A stretch of 64,000 nucleotides of DNA from Jiangella sp. DSM 45060 (lineage in GTDB: Bacteria > Actinomycetota > Actinomycetes > Jiangellales > Jiangellaceae), in NCBI RefSeq assembly GCF_900105175.1, contig NZ_LT629771.1:3977501-4041500 (forward strand). Reading direction: 5' to 3'. Made by a program: the position numbers and the translations under genes. The first letter of the stretch is position 1. Each line of letters starts with the position of its first letter. Shown piece by piece: positions 7,577 through 14,518 of this stretch. The notes below the pieces were generated by a model. The model searched no databases, had not been told where the DNA came from, and saw only the letters and a list, made by a program, of their open reading frames with translations.

Positions 7577-8449
7577 ATGCCACGCAGTCGGCCCGCAGGC
7601 CGTAACTCAGACGATCTCGACCCCGAGTCCGCCGACGAGCACATCGATGTCCACGCCGCGCCCGATCCGGCCACCGCTACCCCGGAACAGGCCCGCAAGT
7701 ACAACAACCGATCCGTCGAACGGGTCGTCTCGATGCTCAACGTGCTCCAGGAATCACCGGAGCCCATGTCGCTCGTCGAGATCCACCGCTCCATCCGCAT
7801 GGCCAAGGCCACCGCGTTCCGCTACCTGTGGACGCTGGAGAAGCACCGCTATGTCGAGCGCGACGGCGACGGCCGCTACCGGCTCGGCCTCGGCTTCGTC
7901 GGTATGCAGTCCCGCGACCTCGAGGTCCTGCAGGACCGCGCCCGGCCATGGCTGGAGCGCTTGCGCGACGAGACCGGCGAGACCACGAACCTGGGTGTTC
8001 TCGACGGCACCGCTGTCCGCTACGTCGAGGTTGCCGAGAGCTCGCGCGCCGTGCGCATGGTGAGCGTCAGCGGCAGCCGCGACCCGCTGCACTGCACCGC
8101 GCTGGGCAAGGCCATCGCCGCACAGCTGCCCGCATCCCAGGTCACCGAGCTGCTCGAGCAGGTCGACCTCAAGCCGCGTACCAGCCGTACCATCACCTCG
8201 TCCGACCAGTTGCTCGACGAACTCGACCGCATCCGACGCCAGGGCTACGCGATCGACGACGGCGAGAACGAAGAGGACGGCCGCTGCGTCGCCGTCGCGA
8301 TCCTCGGCACCCGGCTGCCCGCCGCGCTGAGCGTCAGCGCGCCGGCCAGCCGGTTCGCGATGGGCGACGTCCCGGGGGTCGCCGCCCGGCTGACCGAGAT
8401 CGCCGATGCGCTGGCCGGCGACCCCAATGGCCAGAGCATCGGCGGCTGA
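7577..8449 (+). CDS. IclR-family transcriptional regulator
   Basis: The 290-residue protein has an N-terminal winged helix at about residues 45-105 (VERVVSMLNVLQESPEPMSL, then MAKATAFRYLWTLEKHRYVE) and a C-terminal GAF-like IclR ligand domain (residues 115-285) with the typical HCTALGKAIAAQLP and INDGENEEDGRCVAVAI-like (here IDDGENEEDGRCVAVAI) segments. A 40-residue acidic N-terminal tail precedes the HTH. GGAGG at 7565-7569 supports the ATG at 7577. The SMP-30 lactonase gene follows 83 bp downstream on the same strand, so it probably controls sugar-acid catabolism. Confidence 0.93.
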   Translation: MPRSRPAGRNSDDLDPESADEHIDVHAAPDPATATPEQARKYNNRSVERVVSMLNVLQESPEPMSLVEIHRSIRMAKATAFRYLWTLEKHRYVERDGDGRYRLGLGFVGMQSRDLEVLQDRARPWLERLRDETGETTNLGVLDGTAVRYVEVAESSRAVRMVSVSGSRDPLHCTALGKAIAAQLPASQVTELLEQVDLKPRTSRTITSSDQLLDELDRIRRQGYAIDDGENEEDGRCVAVAILGTRLPAALSVSAPASRFAMGDVPGVAARLTEIADALAGDPNGQSIGG

Positions 8450-8532
8450 CCCGGCCCGCCCGCGGTGCGGAGGCGGGCGGCCCGGGCCGGTGGCCCGGAC
8501 GAGATCGCGACGAGAGGACGGGCCAATCGACG

Positions 8533-9453
8533 ATGGTGAACACGATCCAGCCGCGCCTGCTGGTCCACTGCCGCTCGGGCGTCGGCGAGGGTCCCGTCTA
8601 CGACACCGCCACCGACACCCTGTACTGGGTCGACATCCCGGCCGGTCACCTGTGGCGCTGGGACCGCGCCAGCCGTGACGTCGCGTACCGGCAGATCGGT
8701 GAGCCCCTGGGCAGCATGGCGCTCATCGAGGGCGGCGGATACCTGCTCGCGAGCCGTCGCGGCCTCCTGGTGCTGCCCGGCTGGAACGATCTGCCCGTCC
8801 TGTGGCAGCAGATCGAACCCGATCGTGCCACCCAGTTCAACGACGGCAAGTGCGATCCGGGCGGGCGGTTCGTGGCCGGGACCGCCGCACACGACCCGCG
8901 CTTCACCGGCACGCTCTACCGCGTCGACGCCGACGGCAGCACAGCGGCGCTGGTCGACGGCATCGGCATGTCCAACGGCCTCGACTGGAGCCCCGACGGC
9001 CGCTGGTTCTACCACGCCGACACCATCGCGCAGACGGTCAACCGGTACCGGTGGGACGCCGTCGCGGGTGTCCCCTCAGATCCCGAGCCGTTCATCGAGA
9101 TCCCGGCGGGCGACGGCCTGCCCGACGGCCTCACGGTCGACACCGAGGGCTGTCTCTGGCTGGCCGTCTGGGGCGCTGGCGAGGTCCGCCGCTACGCCCC
9201 CGACGGCCGCCCCCTCGGCGCCGTCTCCGTACCCACCCCGAACGTGTCCAGCTGCGCGTTCGGCGGTCCGCACGGCAACGAGCTGTACATCACGACGGCG
9301 GCCCAGGCGGCTCCGTCGTACGGCCGCCAGGGCCGGCTGGCCGGCGACGTCTTCGTCGTCACCACGCCGGTCCAAGGGCAGCCGCACAGGTCGTTCCCCC
9401 GGCACGGGATCCCGCAACGGCTGTTCGAGCCCCGGCCGTACGAGCTCGACTGA
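8533..9453 (+). CDS. SMP-30/gluconolactonase-family lactonase
   Basis: A six-bladed beta-propeller of 306 residues in the SMP-30/gluconolaconase/LRE family. It hydrolyses sugar lactones with a divalent metal. Family hallmarks are present: GVGEGPVYD with the metal-binding Glu near the N-terminus, FNDGKCDPGGRFVAGT, and GMSNGLDWSPDGRWFYHADT with the Asn and Asp ligands. The ATG at 8533 follows a purine-rich GAGAGGACGGG. It is likely co-regulated with the IclR gene upstream; together they suggest oxidation of an aldose to its lactone elsewhere and hydrolysis here. Confidence 0.9.
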   Translation: MVNTIQPRLLVHCRSGVGEGPVYDTATDTLYWVDIPAGHLWRWDRASRDVAYRQIGEPLGSMALIEGGGYLLASRRGLLVLPGWNDLPVLWQQIEPDRATQFNDGKCDPGGRFVAGTAAHDPRFTGTLYRVDADGSTAALVDGIGMSNGLDWSPDGRWFYHADTIAQTVNRYRWDAVAGVPSDPEPFIEIPAGDGLPDGLTVDTEGCLWLAVWGAGEVRRYAPDGRPLGAVSVPTPNVSSCAFGGPHGNELYITTAAQAAPSYGRQGRLAGDVFVVTTPVQGQPHRSFPRHGIPQRLFEPRPYELD

Positions 9454-9531
9454 CGCCGATATGCGAGCCGGGAGGCCGAGGGCCACTGCCGGACGAGGTG
9501 GTCCATGGCGGCGGGCAGCCGCCAGGACCGA

Positions 9532-9642
9532 TCACGACGAAAACAGTCCCCACACCGTGGTGTCGATGATGGTCGCGCATTCGCGAGTCGGCGCGTTGTC
9601 GTCGACCAGCAAATCCTCGAGACGTATTCTCCTTCGGCTCAT
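9532..9642 (-). CDS. Possible 36-residue peptide with Trp-containing C-terminus
   Basis: The frame begins at an ATG preceded by GGGAG eight bases away and encodes MSRRRIRLEDLLVDD, a middle with one Cys (NAPTRECATII), and an end DTTVWGLFSS. It stands in the 446-bp gap between the lactonase and the multidomain regulator, on the opposite strand. The basic start, acidic middle and hydrophobic Trp-containing tail resemble a precursor peptide layout, and a B12 radical SAM gene lies 5 kb away. Codon use (AGA, ATA) is unlike the neighbouring genes. It may equally be a chance frame. Confidence 0.3.
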   Translation of the reverse strand: MSRRRIRLEDLLVDDNAPTRECATIIDTTVWGLFSS

Positions 9643-9899
9643 GTCGCACACTCCCAGTCGCATCACTGAGGTCAGCGTGACAACCTCCGGCCGACTCGGA
9701 CAGGGAACGACTCTCACCCCGATACACGGTGCTGACCTGGTGAAACATCGACGTCAGCGGATGAACCGACTCTTTTCGCAAAGTGGACAGTGTTCGTCGC
9801 GAAGTGCACCGGCGAGGGAACGAAGGTCGCCGTAATCTCCGAGCAGGAGGCCAGCGCATTACCCCCGGAGCAGTGCCTCCGAAAGAGGTGTGTACAGAC
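9643..9899. other. Promoter region of the multidomain regulator
   Basis: No gene is visible apart from the small peptide frame to the left. TTCGC at 9775 and GCGAA at 9801 form a spaced inverted pair around GTGGACAGTGTTCG. The word GGACAG recurs as one half of the inverted repeat before the second XRE gene (14373). GAAAGAGGTG precedes the start codon at 9900. Confidence 0.35.
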
Positions 9900-11360
9900 A
9901 TGAACGCGGAATCGCACGGCGCACCTGAACAGCCCATCGGACAGATGATCCGCTCAGCCCGGCAGCGTCTGCGCATGAGCCAGTACACCCTGGCCGACCG
10001 CCTCGCGGCCATCTCCGGCAAGCCCACGATGGGTCGTGACCGCGTCGCCCGGTGGGAACGTGGCAGGCAGGTGCCGCGGCGCGAGTGGCGGAAGTGGCTC
10101 GCGGTGGTCCTCGAGGTCCCGGCCGAGCACCTCGACGCAGGGGCAGCCACGGCCCGGCGGCAGAGCCGGCTGGGACACGCGGTGGCGGTCGCCCCGCCAC
10201 CGCAGAACGGCATCGCCCGTCGGCCGCAGGGCACGCCGGCGCTGCTGCCCGTGTTCCGATCGCGGGTCCAGGCCGGCATCCTCGCGGCCACCCTGCTGAA
10301 CCCAGACCGCGCCTTCAGCCTGACGGAGCTGGCCGACCACGCCGGCGGCTCACTAGCGTCGGTGTCGAAGGAAGCCAAGCTGCTCGAGGATGCCGGCATC
10401 CTGACCAGGCGTAACGACGGCGCCATCCGGCTCATGCGGGCGGCCACCGACCGCACGACGATCGGGCCGCTCACCGAGTTGATCCGTGGCACCTACGGCG
10501 TGCCGCAGATCGTCGGCGAGGAGTTCGGCCGGGTCACCGGCGTCGCCCGCATCGCGCTGACCGGCACCTGGGCGGAGCGGTTCGCCGGCGTCGTCGGGCC
10601 GGAGCCCGACGTCATCCAGGTGCGACTGACCCCCGACGACGACCACACGCCCGGGCGGCCGGAACTCATCGCGGCGGCCCGCAGGGCCGAACGACGAATA
10701 CATCGGCGGGTCGCGTTCGCTCTGATCGGGCGGCCGGACTACGGCGTCCGGCGGGTACCGGCCGGCCACGAATCGCAGCCGGCCGTGCGAACGCTCCCCC
10801 GGCCCCGGCCGTTGGAACGGCTGCGCATCCCCCGCCAGCGCGGTCGCGTGTCAGTGGTCCACGTCGCGCCGCCGGCATCAGCCGAGAGCGCGCCCGCCGC
10901 GTCCCGCGGCTGGCCGGACGGCATCGAGGTCATCGCGGAGCTGCTGGCCGGCAATCGGCTGGAGCTGTTCAGCGGGCCGGCCGCCGACGCACGGCCCTAC
11001 CTCGACCTCGCCACGCACCACCTGACGGCAGCGGAGGACGTCATGGCGGCATCGGCGGGCTCGGCGTTCGTGCTGGTCTGCCAGGCGGCACAACTGGTGG
11101 GATGCGGACTGCTGGCGGCGCAGGGACTGCGGCCGGCGCCGGGCCGCGACGGCGAGGTCGTCGCACGGTCGGTCATCGCCCAGTTCGGCGACCGGTTCGG
11201 TCACCTGGAGCTTCTGCGCCAGCGGCAGCTGAGCCTGGGCCGCCCGGTCGGCCGGGACAACCGGGTCAGCGACGCCGACGTCGAGGCCGCGCTGACCGCC
11301 GTCCGGTCGCTGGTGGACGAGGCGCGCACGCTGGCGCCGCAGCTGGACCTGTTCGGCTGA
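9900..11360 (+). CDS. Multidomain regulator: XRE HTH + winged helix + nucleotidyltransferase-like + HEPN-like
   Basis: This 486-residue protein reads as four modules. Residues 13-80 form an XRE-type HTH (MIRSARQRLRMSQYTLADRL, VARWERGRQVP). Residues 115-185 form an ArsR-like winged helix (SLTELADHAGGSLASVSKEA, KLLEDAGILTRR). Residues 195-270 resemble a minimal nucleotidyltransferase, with GTWAERFAG at 221 and PDVIQV at 236; the second acidic metal ligand is replaced by Gln, so catalysis may be lost. Residues 340-480 resemble a HEPN helical bundle (YLDLATHHLTAAEDVMAA, AAQLVGCGLLAAQGL). MNT and HEPN domains are usual partners in toxin-antitoxin pairs; here they appear in one chain. The HTH is a paralogue of the one at 14029-14337. 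ATG 9900 follows a good ribosome-binding site. Confidence 0.7.
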   Translation: MNAESHGAPEQPIGQMIRSARQRLRMSQYTLADRLAAISGKPTMGRDRVARWERGRQVPRREWRKWLAVVLEVPAEHLDAGAATARRQSRLGHAVAVAPPPQNGIARRPQGTPALLPVFRSRVQAGILAATLLNPDRAFSLTELADHAGGSLASVSKEAKLLEDAGILTRRNDGAIRLMRAATDRTTIGPLTELIRGTYGVPQIVGEEFGRVTGVARIALTGTWAERFAGVVGPEPDVIQVRLTPDDDHTPGRPELIAAARRAERRIHRRVAFALIGRPDYGVRRVPAGHESQPAVRTLPRPRPLERLRIPRQRGRVSVVHVAPPASAESAPAASRGWPDGIEVIAELLAGNRLELFSGPAADARPYLDLATHHLTAAEDVMAASAGSAFVLVCQAAQLVGCGLLAAQGLRPAPGRDGEVVARSVIAQFGDRFGHLELLRQRQLSLGRPVGRDNRVSDADVEAALTAVRSLVDEARTLAPQLDLFG

Positions 11361-11444
11361 CGCAGGTCTGAGGCGACAGCGGGCAACGGACGCGGGACCA
11401 TCACAGGCGGTCGAGTGGACGCGCTCAGATCGCCGCGTTGCCGT

Positions 11445-12425
11445 TCACCGCGCCAGTGTTTCCGATGGCAGCTCCCCGTACTGCTTGACGTACAAGGCGG
11501 CGAACCGGCCGGGATGGCCCAGGCCCCACCTGGCGACAACCCGGGCAACCGTCGTCGTGTCACGTTGGGAGGCGAGCAGTTCCTCACGCGCCCGCCGCAT
11601 CCGCACCGACCACAGGTATTCGCGCGGTGTGACGCCGACGTGTTGCCGGAAAGCGAGTTGGAGGGCCCGCACACTCACCTGAGCCAGCTTGGCTAGGCTC
11701 GCGACAGTGTGCTCCCATTCGGGGTGGTTCTCGATCATCTCGCGGACCATGGTGACGGCACGATTCGGAATCGGACTGAGCTGCGACGCGGTCAGCAGGT
11801 GCGAGTAGTTGTGCGGCTGCGCAACGAGAAGTGAGGTCATGAGCAAGTCCTCGAGCTCAGTGAACACCAGAGGATTCGTGACCATGCTGCCGTCGGTGCG
11901 ATCGAGCTCGTCGACCAGCAGGCGGAAGTGCCCCGCCCACATACGGCCGGATCCCGTGCTGATGTCCATACCGAGGTCGAACCGAAGCGGTTTCGGCAGT
12001 GGCGCGCCGGTGAGGTGACGCAGGTGCGCTTCGAGCGCCGGCCGTTCCAGGCGCAGGATGAGTTGCGCACAATCTGTCGACCAGCGCTGAGTGAGCGGGA
12101 TCGTGGGCGAGACCACAGAAGCGGTATCGGGCGTGGACAGCAGTTCTTCGCCGCCGTACTGGACCAGGCTCTGGCCGGCCAGCGGCACCTGGACGACGAA
12201 GAAAGACCCTAGCTCGCCCGGTTCGATGAGTACGCCGCCACCGTAGGTCACATAGTTGGCCGCGAGGCGGTCGAGACGCTTCGTGTGCATGCGTGCGCGC
12301 ACTTTCGTGCACCCGCCAGCCAGATCCAGTCGATGAGGCACGAAGACCTGGCCCACGAGGTCGCGGGCGTCGTCGAGATCCTCGGTGTAGAACAACTCGA
12401 ACCGTTGCAACGGTGGTGCGATCAT
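11445..12425 (-). CDS. AraC-family transcriptional regulator
   Basis: The 326-residue protein has an N-terminal AraC-binding-like sensory domain (residues 1-200, including YVTYGGGVLIEPGELGSFFV) and two C-terminal HTH motifs (residues 225-326: HTVASLAKLAQVSVRALQLA and DTTTVARVVARWGLGHPGRF, followed by YVKQYGELPSETL). Its start at 12425 follows GGGGAACC. It is divergent from the tryptophanase-like gene across 267 bp, the usual geometry for a regulator and its target. The inducer may be an aromatic amino acid or indole derivative, by context only. Confidence 0.9.
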   Translation of the reverse strand: MIAPPLQRFELFYTEDLDDARDLVGQVFVPHRLDLAGGCTKVRARMHTKRLDRLAANYVTYGGGVLIEPGELGSFFVVQVPLAGQSLVQYGGEELLSTPDTASVVSPTIPLTQRWSTDCAQLILRLERPALEAHLRHLTGAPLPKPLRFDLGMDISTGSGRMWAGHFRLLVDELDRTDGSMVTNPLVFTELEDLLMTSLLVAQPHNYSHLLTASQLSPIPNRAVTMVREMIENHPEWEHTVASLAKLAQVSVRALQLAFRQHVGVTPREYLWSVRMRRAREELLASQRDTTTVARVVARWGLGHPGRFAALYVKQYGELPSETLAR

Positions 12426-12692
12426 GGCGGGTTCCCCTGCGGATTCTCCCCGACCTCGGAGCGGGCACCCAGCCTCGGCCGCGAGAATGCCGCGCGGCGC
12501 GTCAACAGCCCTGGCCGGGCAGGACTCCGTCACGATAGCCCCGCACAGAGCCGGCCGTCACGACCGCAGAGTGTCACAGATGCAGGCCAATTGTCACAAG
12601 ATCGTCGGTGTCTCGAATTGGCCCCTACCTGCGACGCTTCACGTTCGTACAAGCTTGATGACGTCGAGTCGCACCGCGCGAAGGGACTATCC
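12426..12692. promoter_or_regulatory. Divergent promoter region between the AraC gene and the tryptophanase-like gene
   Basis: It contains A/T-richer words (CCAATTGTCACAAGATCG, GAATTGGCCCC, ACGTTCGTACAAGCTTGATG) around 12589-12660. The pair TGTCACA at 12571 and TTGTCACA at 12591 is a direct repeat with about 20-bp spacing, fitting two-half-site binding by an AraC protein. No transcript start can be assigned. Confidence 0.4.
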
Positions 12693-14126
12693 GTGCCCGC
12701 GTTCATGGAGCCGTTCCGCATCAAGGCCGTCGAGCCGATACCGTTCCCCAGCCTGACCGAGCGCCGTCGCGCGCTGCGGGAGGCCGGGTTCAACCTGTTC
12801 CGGGTGCCGGCTCGCGCCATCACCATCGACCTGCTCACCGACTCGGGGACGAGCGCGATGTCAGCGGCGCAGTGGGCCGCCCTCATGGTCGGCGACGAGT
12901 CGTACGCGGGCGCGCGGTCGTACGAGCGGTTCGAGGCGGTGGTGCGTGAGCTGACCGGCTACCCGGAGGTGATCCCCGCGCATCAGGGGCGGGCGGCCGA
13001 GCGGATCCTGCTCGGCCGGTTGCTGCGGCCCGGCGACGTGTCGGTGGCGAACACGCATTTCGACACGACGCGGGCCAGCGTGGAGGCGGCCGGCGCCGAG
13101 GCCGTCGACCTCCCGGCCGAGCAGACCGGCCCGGCGCCGTTCGGCGGCGACCTGTCCGTTCCCGCGCTGCGCGATCTGCTGTCCGGGCCCGGCGGCTCCC
13201 GGGTGCGGTGCGTGGTGCTGACAGTGACGAACAACGCAGGCGGCGGGCAGCCGGTGTCGCTGGGCAACGTCGCCGCGGTCCGCGAACTGTGCGACCGGCA
13301 CGGCGTGACGCTGCTGCTGGACGCGTCGCGGTTCGCGGAGAACGCCTACCTCATCACCGAGCGCGACCCGGCGCACGCCGGCCGGGCCCCCCGCGACGTC
13401 GCCCGCGAGGTGTTCGCCCTCGCCGACGGCTGCTGGGCGAGCCTGAAGAAGGACGGGGTGGCGAACATCGGCGGGCTGATCGCGCTGCGCGATGCCGAGC
13501 TGGCCCGCCGCTGCCGCGACGAGCTGATCGCCGTCGAGGGATTCCCGACGTACGGCGGACTGGCCGGGCGCGACCTGGAGGCGCTGGCCCAGGGCCTGCT
13601 CGAGGTGACCGAACCGGACTACCTGCGGTATCGCGCTCAGACGACCCGGTGGTTCGGCGACCAGCTGGCCGAGGCCGGCCTGCCCGTGCTGCAGCCCACC
13701 GGCTGCCACGCCGTGTACGTCGACGCCGCGGCCCTGCTGCCGCACGTGCCGCCGCACCGGCTACCCGCGACGGCGCTGGCCAACGAGCTGTACCTGGCCG
13801 GAGCGGTGCGGGTCTCCGAGCTGGGGACGCTGGTGTTCGGCCGACCGGCGCCGGACGGCGGCGACGATCTACCGGCGCCGCGCGAGCTCGTCCGGTTCGC
13901 GCTGCCCCGGCGGGTCTACACCAGGAGCCACCTCGAGTACGTCGCCGAGAGCGCGGCCACCGTCGTGGCGAAGGCGGCGGAGATCCCGGGCTACCGGATC
14001 GTCGAGCAGACCGGGCCGCTGCGGCACTTCACGGCCGTGCTCGCGCCCGGCGAGCCCGCCGGGCCAGCCGGGCGGCTCGAGCGGCCCGTTCCAGGTCCGA
14101 CGAGGCCACGTCCAGGACCTGGCTGA
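12693..14126 (+). CDS. tnaA: Tryptophanase-type beta-eliminating PLP lyase
   Basis: Fold-type-I PLP enzyme of the tryptophanase/tyrosine phenol-lyase family (477 aa). Family blocks are clear: EPFRIKAVEPIP, IDLLTDSGTSAMS, GDESYAGARSY, AGGGQPVSLGNVAAVREL, the PLP lysine in SLKKDGVANIGG (K253) and PTYGGLAGRDLEALAQGL. Three positions that separate the two activities are tryptophanase-like: Asp124 in HFDTTR, Leu377 where phenol-lyases carry Arg (SELG), and His445 in LRHFTA where phenol-lyases carry Phe. GTG 12693 follows AAGGGA; an ATG four codons later is possible. The last 25 residues overlap the convergent XRE gene and exceed the usual end. It should split L-tryptophan or an analogue into indole, pyruvate and ammonia. 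Confidence 0.85.
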   Translation: MPAFMEPFRIKAVEPIPFPSLTERRRALREAGFNLFRVPARAITIDLLTDSGTSAMSAAQWAALMVGDESYAGARSYERFEAVVRELTGYPEVIPAHQGRAAERILLGRLLRPGDVSVANTHFDTTRASVEAAGAEAVDLPAEQTGPAPFGGDLSVPALRDLLSGPGGSRVRCVVLTVTNNAGGGQPVSLGNVAAVRELCDRHGVTLLLDASRFAENAYLITERDPAHAGRAPRDVAREVFALADGCWASLKKDGVANIGGLIALRDAELARRCRDELIAVEGFPTYGGLAGRDLEALAQGLLEVTEPDYLRYRAQTTRWFGDQLAEAGLPVLQPTGCHAVYVDAAALLPHVPPHRLPATALANELYLAGAVRVSELGTLVFGRPAPDGGDDLPAPRELVRFALPRRVYTRSHLEYVAESAATVVAKAAEIPGYRIVEQTGPLRHFTAVLAPGEPAGPAGRLERPVPGPTRPRPGPG

Positions 14127-14337
14127 TCCACTGCCGCCAGTACGGGCCGGGGATGCGTTTGCCGCGCTCCCAGCGGGCGACCTCGTCGCGGGTGAGCGCG
14201 CCGTTGCCGGAGATGCGAACGAGCTCGTCGGCGACGCCGTACTGGCTGTAGCCGAGCCGGCCCCGGGCCTGGCGGATCACGGTGCCGACGGTCTCATCGG
14301 GGGACGTCGCGCCTGCGGTGCGGACGATCATCTTCAC
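14029..14337 (-). CDS. Small XRE-family regulator, paralogue of the HTH at 9900
   Basis: A 102-residue HTH protein: VGTVIRQARGRLGYSQYGVA, then DELVRISGNGALTRDEVARW, then ERGKRIPGPYWRQWISQVL. The ISG...RDxVARWERG...PxxxWRxW pattern is shared with residues 13-75 of the multidomain protein at 9900-11360, so the two likely descend from one gene and may read related sites. The C-terminus is an Arg/Ala-rich tail that overlaps the end of the tryptophanase-like gene by 98 bp. The start is GTG 14337 or ATG 14331. It diverges from the radical SAM gene across 181 bp. Confidence 0.78.
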   Translation of the reverse strand: MKMIVRTAGATSPDETVGTVIRQARGRLGYSQYGVADELVRISGNGALTRDEVARWERGKRIPGPYWRQWISQVLDVASSDLERAARAARLARRARRARARP

Positions 14338-14372
14338 ACATCGAGCCTGATCAATCGTGCGCGGGCATGCCA

Positions 14373-14397
14373 GGACAGAACACGAAGAGTCCTGTCC
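14373..14397. promoter_or_regulatory. Inverted repeat GGACAG-N13-CTGTCC, candidate XRE operator
   Basis: It lies 36 bp upstream of the small XRE gene and about 120 bp upstream of the radical SAM gene, between divergent starts. The same half-site GGACAG occurs upstream of the paralogous regulator near 9786. Symmetry and position suggest an operator; no experiment is implied. Confidence 0.4.
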
Positions 14398-14518
14398 AGT
14401 TCGCGAAAAGCCGCAGGTCAGCGGGTCATCTCAGGCGAGTGCAGAAAATCGGCCCCCTCCCCATCGCGCTGCCTGGGTGTCACGCTGGATGATCGACTCC
14501 ATCCCCGGGGAGGCGTAC

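Noticed and set aside
12693-14126. Tyrosine phenol-lyase annotation
   Set aside because: Several blocks look similar, but Asp124, Leu377 and His445 are tryptophanase-type residues.
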